Part shown: positions 1-7,487 of the stretch, one piece after another
Position numbering within the stretch: the stretch's first letter is position 1
How the letters are laid out: every line of letters begins with the position of its first letter
Assembly: GCA_050292445.1 (NCBI GenBank)
Contig: JBNKLQ010000129.1
Span: forward strand, 1-16,314
Reading direction: 5' to 3'
Source of the DNA: Leptofilum sp050292445
GTDB taxonomy: Bacteria; Chloroflexota; Anaerolineae; Promineifilales; Promineifilaceae
DNA length: 16,314 nt
Made by a program: the position numbers and the translations under genes
The notes under the pieces: model-generated
Told to the model about the DNA's origin: nothing
Seen by the model: the letters and a program-made list of their open reading frames with translations, nothing else
Databases searched by the model: none

Positions 1-26
1 TAGGCCAAGTTTGCAAACTTGACCTA
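1..26. repeat. Imperfect 26-bp palindrome upstream of the sugar dehydrogenase
   Basis: Bases 6-21 form a perfect 16-bp palindrome centred on TTTGCAAA. After one mismatched pair (5/22), TAGG at 1-4 pairs with CCTA at 23-26. It ends 4 bases before the AGGAG ribosome-binding site at 31-35. It may continue left of the window edge. There is no T-tract, so it is not a standard terminator. It resembles the other palindromic intergenic elements of this window in style (1387-1416, 2644-2676, 7356-7389, 12702-12730), though not in sequence. An operator is the alternative reading. Confidence 0.6.
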
Positions 27-30
27 CATG

Positions 31-35
31 AGGAG
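31..35 (+). promoter_or_regulatory. Ribosome-binding site fixing the start at 43
   Basis: AGGAG lies 7 bases before ATG 43. The open frame extends upstream to a TTG at 19 and an ATG at 28, but neither has a comparable site. Only the start at 43 puts a classical signal peptide (Met-Lys-Lys-Arg then a hydrophobic run) at the N-terminus. Confidence 0.75.
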
Positions 36-42
36 TAGTGGC

Positions 43-1383
43 ATGAAGAAGCGTTGGATTGTATTAGCAGGATTATTAATAATCGTTGGTTGGCTAAGCA
101 GTACGGCCGTTTCCGCCCAACCAACCAGCACCCCAGAAACACCAATTGGCAGCGTCAGCCTCACTGTTTCAGTAGTAGAAAGCGGCTTTACCCTGCCCGT
201 GGACATCGCCAATGCCGGGGATGACCGCCTTTTTATTGTGGAGCAGCCGGGCGTCATTCGCATCATTGATGCCAACGGTAACATGCTGCCCGATCCCTTC
301 CTGGACATCAACGCCATCGTGGACAGCGAAACCCACAACGAGCGTGGGCTCCTGGGCCTGGCGTTCCATCCCAATTACCCCAGCACCCCTTATTTTTACG
401 TGAATTATACGGCCGTTTCCGGCAATGGAGACACCATCATCGCCCGCTACACCGTTAGCAACGATCCCAACGTGGCTGATGAAAACAGCGCCGTGGAAAT
501 CTTGCGCATCGACCAGCCCAATGGCAACCACAACGCCGGAGACCTCAACTTTGGTCCGCAGGATGGTTACCTTTACATCGCTATGGGTGACGGCGGCGGC
601 GCGGGAGACACAGGTACCGGCCATACAGACGGCATCGGCAACGCCCAAGATATGACCAAGCTGCTGGGCAAAGTGCTGCGCATCAACGTCGATGGCGACA
701 GCGGTCTGGCACCCGACTGTGGCAGCGTCAACGGCGGCGGCACGCCTCCCTACACCATTCCATCTGACAATCCCTTTTCCGCCAGCAGCGACGGCGTTTG
801 CAACGAAATTTGGGCCTCCGGCCTGCGCAATCCCTGGCGCGTCAGTTTCGACCAGGAAACGTTTGATTACTACATCGCCGACGTGGGCCAAAATTTATGG
901 GAAGAGGTCAATTTCCAACCCGCCAGCAGCACTGGTGGCGAAAATTACGGCTGGCGCTGCTATGAAGGCAACGTCACCTTCAATACCACCAATTGCGGTG
1001 ACATTTCAAACTACCAATTCCCCTTTGATGTATATTCACACAGCAGTGGCAACGCTATCACCGGTGGCTATGTTTATCGTGGTAACGACTATCCATCGCT
1101 GAACGGTATCTATATTTACGCCGACTTTGGCAGCAGCAACTTCTGGCTGGCGCAAAACAGCAGCAGCTGGAGTATCACGCCGCTGGGTGGCATTGGCGTG
1201 AGCAACCCCAGTACATTTGGGGAAGGCTGTGATGGCGAACTGTATGTGGCCAGCCACAGCGGCACCATTTACCAAATTCAATCCAGCAGCGGTGCTAAAC
1301 CAACTGGCGCTGTCCTGGATCAATTTGTCTATCTGCCCCTGGTCTTTGGTGGCATTGGAACAGAGCTGACCTGCTCTGGGTAA
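43..1383 (+). CDS. Secreted PQQ-dependent glucose/sorbosone dehydrogenase family protein
   Basis: A 446-residue six-bladed beta-propeller of the soluble aldose sugar dehydrogenase family (GSDH; YliI/Asd-like), expected to oxidise sugars to lactones with PQQ outside the membrane. Residues 1-25 are a signal peptide with cleavage after AVSA. Family blocks appear in order: RLFIVEQPG (62-70), ERGLLGLAFHP (100-110), NHNAGDLNFGP (162-172, His163 matching the catalytic base), MGDGGG (181-186), KLLGKVLRIN (206-215), SGLRNPWRVSFD (259-270), ADVGQNLWEEVN (279-290) and ITGGYVYRG (339-347). The C-terminus carries YLPLV (430-434) 12 residues from the end, a motif recurring at the end of the 10340-12352 product. 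Two ACGGCCGT copies fall inside. No PQQ-synthesis genes are nearby, so the cofactor and substrate are inferred from the family. It converges with the MFS gene across a 32-base gap. Confidence 0.9.
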   Translation: MKKRWIVLAGLLIIVGWLSSTAVSAQPTSTPETPIGSVSLTVSVVESGFTLPVDIANAGDDRLFIVEQPGVIRIIDANGNMLPDPFLDINAIVDSETHNERGLLGLAFHPNYPSTPYFYVNYTAVSGNGDTIIARYTVSNDPNVADENSAVEILRIDQPNGNHNAGDLNFGPQDGYLYIAMGDGGGAGDTGTGHTDGIGNAQDMTKLLGKVLRINVDGDSGLAPDCGSVNGGGTPPYTIPSDNPFSASSDGVCNEIWASGLRNPWRVSFDQETFDYYIADVGQNLWEEVNFQPASSTGGENYGWRCYEGNVTFNTTNCGDISNYQFPFDVYSHSSGNAITGGYVYRGNDYPSLNGIYIYADFGSSNFWLAQNSSSWSITPLGGIGVSNPSTFGEGCDGELYVASHSGTIYQIQSSSGAKPTGAVLDQFVYLPLVFGGIGTELTCSG

Positions 1384-1386
1384 ACC

Positions 1387-1416
1387 AGTAGGGGCGGTTC
1401 GCGAACCGCCCCTACT
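1387..1416. repeat. Perfect 30-bp palindrome between convergent genes
   Basis: Bases 1387-1416 equal their own reverse complement, with outer arms AGTAGGGGCGG and CCGCCCCTACT around TTCGCGAA. It fills nearly all of the 32-base gap between the dehydrogenase stop (1381-1383) and the MFS stop (1416-1418), overlapping the latter by one base. Neither side has a U-tract. It could still stop transcription from both directions, but its outer arms are shared with the element at 12702-12730, which favours a REP-like family. Confidence 0.8.
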
Positions 1417-2627
1417 TATACGTTGGGATGGGCTTCCAATCTTTGAAAAGAACGCTCTGGCCTGACCCATATCAGGCTGACAAAAAAGCCAAGCAGCATA
1501 ATGATGGCTCCACCCAGGTAAGGTAAATTAATATTTATGTCAAATAAATAGCCCGCCCCCAGCGGCCCTATAATCCTGCCCAAACTCATAAAGGAATTGT
1601 TTAGGCCTAACGCGATTCCCTGTCCCATTGATGTCTGTTGTGAGATCAGCGAGGCAACGGCTGGCCGAAGTAAGGCAACCGTCAGAACAAAGAAGCCGGT
1701 GGTTAGTAAAACGGTGGCATAATTTACGGCCGTTAACATCAACAAAAAGCCAATCACACTCCCCAACATCGACAGCTTAATGACAAATGGCTCGCCCCAC
1801 TTCTTGGTTAACGGTCCGGTGAGTAACCCCTGCACTCCAGCAGACACCAATCCAACAACAACCATAATGGTGCCCACTTGTTCGGTGCCATAGCTAAACT
1901 TATGCAAAGCATACAGGCCGAAGATACCCTCAAAACTGGTCAGACCAAAGCTCATCAAGAAAGCCATGCCAAATAGAATGCCAATCGGGCTGTGCAGCGC
2001 AGTCCACAATGCTTTCACGTTTACCGTGCGCACTTTAGTCTGCTGCCGGGCCTCTGGCGGCAAGGATTCGGGCAAGAAAATAGCGACCAGAATCAGTGTC
2101 ACCACTGCCATCGCTGCCGCAATAAAAAAGGGGCGCGACAGAGAATCACCAGCCAGCCAGCCGCCAATGCCCGGCCCCAGAATAACGCCGAGGCCCATCG
2201 CCGCCCCCAGCTTGCCCATCCCGCCGCCCCGATCTTCCGGTGCGGTGGAATCGCTGATGAAGGCCATCATCGAGGGATAGGTTGCCGAGGAAAGGATGCC
2301 CGCCAGGCTGCGCGCCAGGAACAACATCCAAAATTGCGTCGCCAGGCCAAACAAAATCAGGAAAACAGCATAACCAACAATGCCCAGCATTAAAATGGGT
2401 TTACGCCCGACCCGATCAGACAGTGCGCCCCAGATGGGGGCAAAAATGAGCTGCATCAGGGCATACACAGCCACCAGCCAGCCCAAGTCGCTGCCCGTTG
2501 CGCCCATCTTGTCGATCAAAAAAGGCATGATAGGCATCACCATGCCAAACCCCAGCATGATGACAATCATGGTCAGGGCCAGGATAGTGAGATTGCGACG
2601 ATTGTTTAATGAACTGTTTGTGTTCAT
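1416..2627 (-). CDS. MFS transporter, DHA1 (TetA-like) drug:proton antiporter type
   Basis: A 403-residue integral membrane protein with about 12 hydrophobic segments, normal for DHA1 antiporters. The first helix begins near residue 13. Motif A, GALSDRVGRKP (67-77), lies between helices 2 and 3. The antiporter motif C, GVILGPGIGGWLAG (147-160), lies in helix 5; motif C is typical of proton-coupled exporters rather than importers. It follows the dikinase-like gene by 61 bases that are mostly a strong inverted repeat. The start at ATG 2627 has no obvious ribosome-binding site, so translation may rely on coupling or a leaderless mode. The substrate is unknown. Export of a small hydrophobic or modified compound is the family expectation. 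One ACGGCCGT copy (1726) encodes Thr-Ala-Val. Confidence 0.88.
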   Translation of the reverse strand: MNTNSSLNNRRNLTILALTMIVIMLGFGMVMPIMPFLIDKMGATGSDLGWLVAVYALMQLIFAPIWGALSDRVGRKPILMLGIVGYAVFLILFGLATQFWMLFLARSLAGILSSATYPSMMAFISDSTAPEDRGGGMGKLGAAMGLGVILGPGIGGWLAGDSLSRPFFIAAAMAVVTLILVAIFLPESLPPEARQQTKVRTVNVKALWTALHSPIGILFGMAFLMSFGLTSFEGIFGLYALHKFSYGTEQVGTIMVVVGLVSAGVQGLLTGPLTKKWGEPFVIKLSMLGSVIGFLLMLTAVNYATVLLTTGFFVLTVALLRPAVASLISQQTSMGQGIALGLNNSFMSLGRIIGPLGAGYLFDININLPYLGGAIIMLLGFFVSLIWVRPERSFQRLEAHPNV

Positions 2628-2643
2628 GGTTCAAGGTAAGTTT

Positions 2644-2676
2644 AGATTGGACCAATCTTTGAGATTGGTCCAATCT
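2644..2676. repeat. Inverted repeat with 15-bp perfect arms, possible operator or REP-like element
   Basis: Arm 1 (2644-2658, AGATTGGACCAATCT) and arm 2 (2662-2676, AGATTGGTCCAATCT) are exact reverse complements with a 3-base spacer. Each arm is itself a near-palindrome around one central base, so the two are also near-identical direct repeats. It lies 16 bases upstream of the MFS start and 12 bases after the dikinase-like stop. This suits an operator for the exporter or a processing/termination hairpin, but no clear U-tract follows on the minus strand. Confidence 0.75.
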
Positions 2677-2688
2677 TGAATTCACAAC

Positions 2689-5600
2689 TTAAGCTTTTTG
2701 TCCATTAGCCAGCAGCACCACCCCTTCACTGCCGTCTACAACGATGGTTTGGCCGCTATGAATGCGTTTGGTAGCCACGCCGGTGCCCAACACCGCCGGG
2801 ATGCCATATTCGCGGGCTACGATGGAGCTGTGGCTTAACGGGCCGCCAATGTCGGTGACAACGGCCGTTGCCAGAGCAAACAATGGTGTCCAGGCAGGGG
2901 TCGTAATGGCCGCCACCAAAATATCACCCGGCTGCATCTGCCCGAAGTCTTCTGGACCATGCAAAACGCGCGCGGTACCGGTAAGGCGGCCGGGGCTAGC
3001 CCCCACGCCTTCAATTTTGTCCTCGGCTTCCTGGTCAATGCGGGCGGGCATCCATCGTTCCACGTTGATGCCCATAAACTTGGACTTGGGCGGCAGGATC
3101 GATGGAGGCGTTACCCGTTTTCTGGCCTGCCACAGCGCTTTGCGTTCGGTGACAACCGTTTGCAAACTGTCTAATTCTTCATGATGGTCCAGGGCAGAAA
3201 CGGCCGTTGCCACCTCATCACCACGCAGCCAGAAAATATCCTGCGGCTGATTAATCAGTCCGGCCGCCACACCGCGCCGTCCAATTTCTAGCAGCATCTG
3301 GCGCAGCTGAGGCCAGCCCAGACCCATATCGGCCAACCCCTCTTCACGCAGCGGAATCATCCTTTGCGCCCAACCAACTGTCTTTTCAAACAGCCAGCGG
3401 CGCAGGCCACGGCGATGTCTGGCCCGTACGGCCGTCATGGCTGCTTCTCGTTTTGCCGCCAGCGCCGCTTGCCGCTCATGCGGGTTGCTCCCCTGCCCAC
3501 TGACGTACACTTTCAACGTTTCCAGCAGCGGCGTGGGGTCATCGGCTGGGGTCGGCTTGAAGAAGTCCAGGTCGTAGATGGTGTAGCCGTACTGGTCCAG
3601 GTGCTGGTTGAACCGTTCTTGGAAGTTTGTCCACTCGTCGGCGGAGATGTGGGTAGGTACGGCCGTTCCAGCAAAATCGGCTGCCAGCTGCGCGGCGGAT
3701 GCCTGGTCAAAGTAGGCTGCCAGCGCCGCCTGATCCCTGATCCACTGCCCCAAATCGTACAGCGATTTTTCGGCGCGGATGGGCAGGGAATTGAAGCCCA
3801 AGATGAAAGTCAACGCTGGTGGATTCCCATCCTGCTGGATGAGTTTTTCATACAGTTTAGTGAACACGGTTTCACTGGTGGTGGAGGCGGGAATAATGCC
3901 CGATTGCAGGGAGTTATACGTTTCCATGCCCAGTAAAGCCAGCTCTTGGGCACCCGCCCACAGTGTAGTGGCAGATAGCTCTTCAACCGGTTGCGCCTGC
4001 CAACGTGCTAAGGCCGCCACATACCGGGGATGGGTTTGCTCGCGCCAATGTGTCTCACCATTTTTAATGCGCCGGTAGATAACCACAAGCCCTCGTGTGA
4101 ACATGGCAAGCCATACTTTTTTGCTAAACTTGCTGCTGTAGAAGGCATAGCCATTGATCGCATAAACCAGATCGGTAATTTCTTCAACCGGCTGGCCGGA
4201 AATGGAAGAAAACATCTGGCGCGATCCCAGATTGAGAGCGGCAACACCCATTGTTTCAAACAAGGGGCTCATGGGATCAGGCAGCAATTCGGCTACGCTG
4301 CTGCGCAAATACTGGCCCTTGCTATCCGGCAGTGGCCATTCACGAGGCGGCGCTGGTTCTGACTTTGCTGCACCGGTAAGCAACCGTACCGTCCCGGCAA
4401 ACCCGTCCACTTCTACCATTTGGCCGTCGCGCAGCACATTGGTAATGTTGTCAATGCCAGCCACGCACGGCTTGCCGTATTCGCGGGCCACCAATGAGCC
4501 ATGCTGCAACAAGCCGCCCACTTCCAGCAAAATGGCTGCGGCGTTGGCAAAAAGTGGCGTCCAGCCAGGGTCGGTGGCGCGGGCTACCAGAATGTCGCCG
4601 GGCAGCACCGGCTTTTCATCCGGCGTGTGCAGGATTTTGATGGGACCTTGCACCACGCCGGGGGAGATGGGCTGACCAACCAGTTCACCATCGCGGGCTG
4701 GACGGGGGGCAGGCCGTAAAATCTTGCCGCGTGAATCGAAGATACGTGGCATGTCACGCACGTGGGCCAGGCGGCGCAGGTAAGCGGTGTTCTCGTAGGC
4801 CAGGGCACGCAGGCCCAGGCTGGGGTCAACCAGGGCCTGATCCAACTGATCAAGCGTGAGATCGAATACTTGCTGGGTGGTGTCTAAACGGCCGTTCCCC
4901 ACCAATCCTTCCGCCGCCTGCAACACTCGCTGCCGCAGCTTATTCAACACCCAGATGTAGTAATATTTGTGGCTCTCGCGCAAGCCACCATAGGCCACCA
5001 GACTGGCATACTGTTTGCGGAACGTTTTGGCCTTGCGCCTGCTACGCTGTTCCAAAATTGAGAAGAGTTCCTGGAAGACGGATTCACGCTCAGCAGCGGA
5101 TCGGGCAAAGATCGCTCCAGGATTGTTGGCCGGATCGCTGTTTTCCGCCAAGGCACGCAGCTGGGTGAAAAATTGAGACGGCTGCTCATCGTAACGCGGC
5201 GTGCCCAGGTCCAATTCTTTGGGGCAGCGGAACCCATAGTTGGCCATGAACTCATTCCAGGCTGTTAAGAATTCAGGTGAGAAATCGCTGGCGTGCAAGC
5301 GCCGGGCAAACTGTGCGCCCGATTCACAAGCCATAATCTCTGGGAATTGAGCCAGCTTGTACATGGCCAACCCCATCTCGATGGTCACGTTATCCGGCAA
5401 GGCGCGCTCCAGATAGACAACCTTTTGCTGCACCGCTTCCGGTTCTTTTTTCAGCAATCGCTTCAGTCGCATTCGTGACAGCTCCGAAACTAGAAGCGAA
5501 GCCATCGCCTCGTCCATGTAAGCCAGGTAGTGGCGTAAACTCTTTTGCGCCAGGGAACGAAACGTTTGCGGTTGGTCAAATTCGCTTTGAATGTCTTGCC

Positions 5601-7017
5601 GCATAGCGGCAACGGCCGCAGCCACGTCTGATTTGTAGGCCTCAGGCTGGCGAAATGCTTTCACCGATTTGAACAACGGCCGCATGTTGCGCCAGATCGC
5701 TTTCCAGAGCATCCCTTTCAGAGCGGGTGGCAATTTTTCGGGGATGTATTCGTCTTTGTCGATGTTGGCCAAGATGTCAGAGGCCCCCACATCCATCACG
5801 CGATATTCGCGCACGATGCGATCGTACCCTTGCAATTTTATGTTGTTGGAGACGTTGAGGTACATACGGCCGTCAAAGGTAAGAGCCAACCCGTTTTTAA
5901 TGTCATTGGCCGCATTCACGCCGCCTGTAAATTCACTCAACGCTTCGTCAGACAGGGCCAAAAAGTCGGTCCCCATCACGCTGAGTGGTTCGTTGATACC
6001 TTGCTTGAGCAAGGTTTTGTCCCCATAAAGCAATTTGGGCGCACCGGGCGGGGTAATCATGCTCTCCGGCAAGGGATAGTAAGCGGTGATGGGCCGGGCC
6101 TGGAGCAAATAAAGTTCATCATCGGCGAAGGCCCACTCGATGTCGATGGGTTTGCCATAAGCCGCTTCAACTTCGCCCGTGAGCTGGGCAATTTGCCTGA
6201 CTTGCACGTCGCTGAGCGACGGCCGTTCTGCCCCGTCCCCTGTTTTTTCTATCGTGCCGCCATGATCTTGCAGGTAGACGGCCGTTTCCTTGCGGCCAAT
6301 CTCCCGGCTCAGAATCGCTTGCTGCACCCGATCCACCACGAACGTATCGGGCGTCACCACGCCAGACACCACCGATTCTCCCAGACCAAAGTTGGCGTTG
6401 ATGACTACCTCATCGTAGCAGTTGTTCAGCGGGTTCAAGGAAAAAGCAACTCCAGCGGCATCGGCCGCGACTTGCTGCTGCACCACCACGGCAATGCGCG
6501 GCTGGGCCACATCAAAGCCGCGTTCTTGCTTGTAAACGAAGATGCGTTCGTCAAGCACAGAGGCAAACGAATGGCGAATGGCGTCTTGCAGTGTGTTGGG
6601 TGTGACGCCCAAACTAGTCTCGTAGCCACCGGCAAAGGAAGCGCCTTCCAAATCTTCTTCCGGCGAGGAGGATCGCACGGCAAAGAGGGAAACGCCCGCC
6701 TGGCTCAATGTTTGGCTGGCTGCGGCCAGCGTGTCACATTGCTGCGATGAGAATTCGAAGCGCAAAGCGGCGGCTTTGGCTGCCTCGCAGGCAGTTTGGC
6801 GCTCGTTGGGGGAGCTGTTGAGAACGGCCGTCCACAACCCAGATTGATGCAGTTGCTTGAACCAGGGCTGGAAGAAAACGGCCGTGAGCACAAACCCCAT
6901 CGGCACCGGAAAACCAGCCTGGCTCATACGAATCAGCGACAAGCCTTTGCCGCCCACCTCAGCCAGGGTTGGGGTTGTTTCAGTTGAAAAATGGTAAACA
7001 AGTGGTTGTTGGTTCAT
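2689..7017 (-). CDS. PEP-synthase/rifampin-phosphotransferase-like enzyme with two phosphohistidine domains
   Basis: A 1442-residue dikinase-superfamily protein. Residues 1-310 form the PPDK_N ATP-grasp domain (GGKGLSLIR 22-30, AVRSSSPEEDLEGASFAGG 113-131, DIEWA...LLQARP 292-309). Then come a helical/acceptor segment (about 325-770), a PEP-utilizer swivelling domain (780-882) with GGLLQHGSLVAREYG and His839, a second helical segment (about 905-1335), and a second swivelling domain (1338-1440) with GGPLSHSSIVAREYG and His1396. In this superfamily ATP-grasp phosphorylates the histidine, which swings to an acceptor site. There is no PEP synthase/PPDK C-terminal TIM barrel, so pyruvate is an unlikely acceptor. 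The layout matches rifampin phosphotransferase (about 870 residues) plus one extra helical-His unit. The acceptor is unknown. GAGGG 6 bases before ATG 7017 supports the start. Ten ACGGCCGT copies lie inside. Confidence 0.9.
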   Translation of the reverse strand: MNQQPLVYHFSTETTPTLAEVGGKGLSLIRMSQAGFPVPMGFVLTAVFFQPWFKQLHQSGLWTAVLNSSPNERQTACEAAKAAALRFEFSSQQCDTLAAASQTLSQAGVSLFAVRSSSPEEDLEGASFAGGYETSLGVTPNTLQDAIRHSFASVLDERIFVYKQERGFDVAQPRIAVVVQQQVAADAAGVAFSLNPLNNCYDEVVINANFGLGESVVSGVVTPDTFVVDRVQQAILSREIGRKETAVYLQDHGGTIEKTGDGAERPSLSDVQVRQIAQLTGEVEAAYGKPIDIEWAFADDELYLLQARPITAYYPLPESMITPPGAPKLLYGDKTLLKQGINEPLSVMGTDFLALSDEALSEFTGGVNAANDIKNGLALTFDGRMYLNVSNNIKLQGYDRIVREYRVMDVGASDILANIDKDEYIPEKLPPALKGMLWKAIWRNMRPLFKSVKAFRQPEAYKSDVAAAVAAMRQDIQSEFDQPQTFRSLAQKSLRHYLAYMDEAMASLLVSELSRMRLKRLLKKEPEAVQQKVVYLERALPDNVTIEMGLAMYKLAQFPEIMACESGAQFARRLHASDFSPEFLTAWNEFMANYGFRCPKELDLGTPRYDEQPSQFFTQLRALAENSDPANNPGAIFARSAAERESVFQELFSILEQRSRRKAKTFRKQYASLVAYGGLRESHKYYYIWVLNKLRQRVLQAAEGLVGNGRLDTTQQVFDLTLDQLDQALVDPSLGLRALAYENTAYLRRLAHVRDMPRIFDSRGKILRPAPRPARDGELVGQPISPGVVQGPIKILHTPDEKPVLPGDILVARATDPGWTPLFANAAAILLEVGGLLQHGSLVAREYGKPCVAGIDNITNVLRDGQMVEVDGFAGTVRLLTGAAKSEPAPPREWPLPDSKGQYLRSSVAELLPDPMSPLFETMGVAALNLGSRQMFSSISGQPVEEITDLVYAINGYAFYSSKFSKKVWLAMFTRGLVVIYRRIKNGETHWREQTHPRYVAALARWQAQPVEELSATTLWAGAQELALLGMETYNSLQSGIIPASTTSETVFTKLYEKLIQQDGNPPALTFILGFNSLPIRAEKSLYDLGQWIRDQAALAAYFDQASAAQLAADFAGTAVPTHISADEWTNFQERFNQHLDQYGYTIYDLDFFKPTPADDPTPLLETLKVYVSGQGSNPHERQAALAAKREAAMTAVRARHRRGLRRWLFEKTVGWAQRMIPLREEGLADMGLGWPQLRQMLLEIGRRGVAAGLINQPQDIFWLRGDEVATAVSALDHHEELDSLQTVVTERKALWQARKRVTPPSILPPKSKFMGINVERWMPARIDQEAEDKIEGVGASPGRLTGTARVLHGPEDFGQMQPGDILVAAITTPAWTPLFALATAVVTDIGGPLSHSSIVAREYGIPAVLGTGVATKRIHSGQTIVVDGSEGVVLLANGQKA

Positions 7018-7035
7018 GATGACCCTCGTAGTTTT

Positions 7036-7066
7036 GGTAATCGGTTATCGGTAAACGGTAATCGGT
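7036..7066. repeat. Short spacer repeat GGTAATCGGT
   Basis: GGTAATCGGT occurs at 7036-7045 and 7057-7066 with a related TTATCGGTAA between them; ATTTACCGAT at 7079-7088 is an inverted relative. The stretch fills the 70-base gap between the small gene and the dikinase-like gene. A similar TTACTGA-type stretch lies at 13514-13543. It looks like low-complexity spacer sequence with no evident function. Confidence 0.5.
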
Positions 7067-7087
7067 CGTTGTTGAACGATTTACCGA

Positions 7088-7336
7088 TCACGGTTCGCCG
7101 ATCACCGGCGAATCAAAGCGTTCAACGGCAACAAGTGCCAGGTTAAAGTCCCAAATCTGGTTGAGCAAGCCGCGTAGTGCTGCCTGGTCGGCGACCGCCC
7201 CCGTGAGGACGGTGAGTTCACCATTGTGACCTTGGCTGGTCATCGTGAAACCGGCAAACCAGTCGGCCCAGCACGCATCAAGGTAACCTTCCAACGTTAT
7301 GCGGTATTGACAGGCAGCTTCAGTTGGCTTACTCAT
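7088..7336 (-). CDS. Small unnamed protein (82 aa) of an unassigned family
   Basis: The product is 82 residues with no signal peptide or membrane segment. It begins MSKPTEAACQYRI. The central pattern, ADWFAGFTMT followed by a short polar turn, LTVLTGAVADQAALRGLLNQIW and a final beta-like LALVAVERF, resembles a family of small proteins of unknown function that I recall from Chloroflexota and Actinomycetota. The Y-R-I strand, WF..G.T and DQAALRGLL helix are the recognisable parts. The frame runs upstream to 7387, but AAGGA at 7343-7347 with a 6-base spacer selects ATG 7336, and the longer version would translate the hairpin at 7356-7389. It is co-oriented with and 70 bases ahead of the dikinase-like gene, so probably co-transcribed. 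An accessory or ligand-binding role there would be a guess. Confidence 0.75.
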   Translation of the reverse strand: MSKPTEAACQYRITLEGYLDACWADWFAGFTMTSQGHNGELTVLTGAVADQAALRGLLNQIWDFNLALVAVERFDSPVIGEP

Positions 7337-7355
7337 CCTAATTCCTTGCAGTTTT

Positions 7356-7389
7356 AGGTGCGACGCACTTGTGGAAGTGCGTCGCACCT
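7356..7389. repeat. 15-bp-stem hairpin upstream of the small gene
   Basis: AGGTGCGACGCACTT (7356-7370) and its exact complement (7375-7389) are separated by GTGG. On the minus strand it is followed by AAAA rather than U, and on the plus strand by no T-run, so it is not an intrinsic terminator. It sits just ahead of the ribosome-binding site of the small gene, after the LAL stop at 7488. It could protect a transcript end or belong to the same REP-like layer as the other palindromes. Confidence 0.75.
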
Positions 7390-7434
7390 GCCGCTAGCTA
7401 AACATTTACACTGGTCAGTATGCCACAAACGGTG

Positions 7435-7473
7435 GTATGGAGGACCATACGAAAGTATGGAGGAGGTATGGGG
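7435..7473. repeat. GTATGGAGGA direct repeats with a short hairpin
   Basis: GTATGGAGGA occurs at 7435-7444 and 7455-7464 and is followed by GGTATGGGG at 7465-7473. The first copy also forms GTATGG-AGGA-CCATAC (7435-7450). It lies between the LAL stop and the small gene, so iterated binding sites for a regulator of the downstream genes are possible. An ACGGCCGT copy follows at 7475. Confidence 0.5.
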
Positions 7474-7487
7474 AACGGCCGTTGAAG

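Noticed and set aside
169..891. 240-codon open frame antisense to the sugar dehydrogenase
   Set aside because: It has no ribosome-binding site or recognisable domain and is fully overlapped by a gene with strong family motifs.
1387..1416. Bidirectional intrinsic terminator
   Set aside because: There is no U-tract on either side, and the outer arms recur at 12702-12730 upstream of a gene, which fits a repeat family better.
5830..6750. 306-codon plus-strand open frame
   Set aside because: It is antisense to the ATP-grasp part of the dikinase-like gene, where all conserved motifs lie; the composition looks like a shadow frame.
2689..7017. Annotation as phosphoenolpyruvate synthase (ppsA) or as a rifampin-resistance enzyme
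   Set aside because: The C-terminal PEP/pyruvate TIM barrel is missing, so not PEP synthase. Rifampin phosphotransferase is shorter with one His domain, and the acceptor cannot be told from sequence, so no symbol was given.
7356..7389. Terminator of the LAL gene
   Set aside because: On the minus strand the stem is followed by AAAA, not U, and it sits over 100 bases past the stop.
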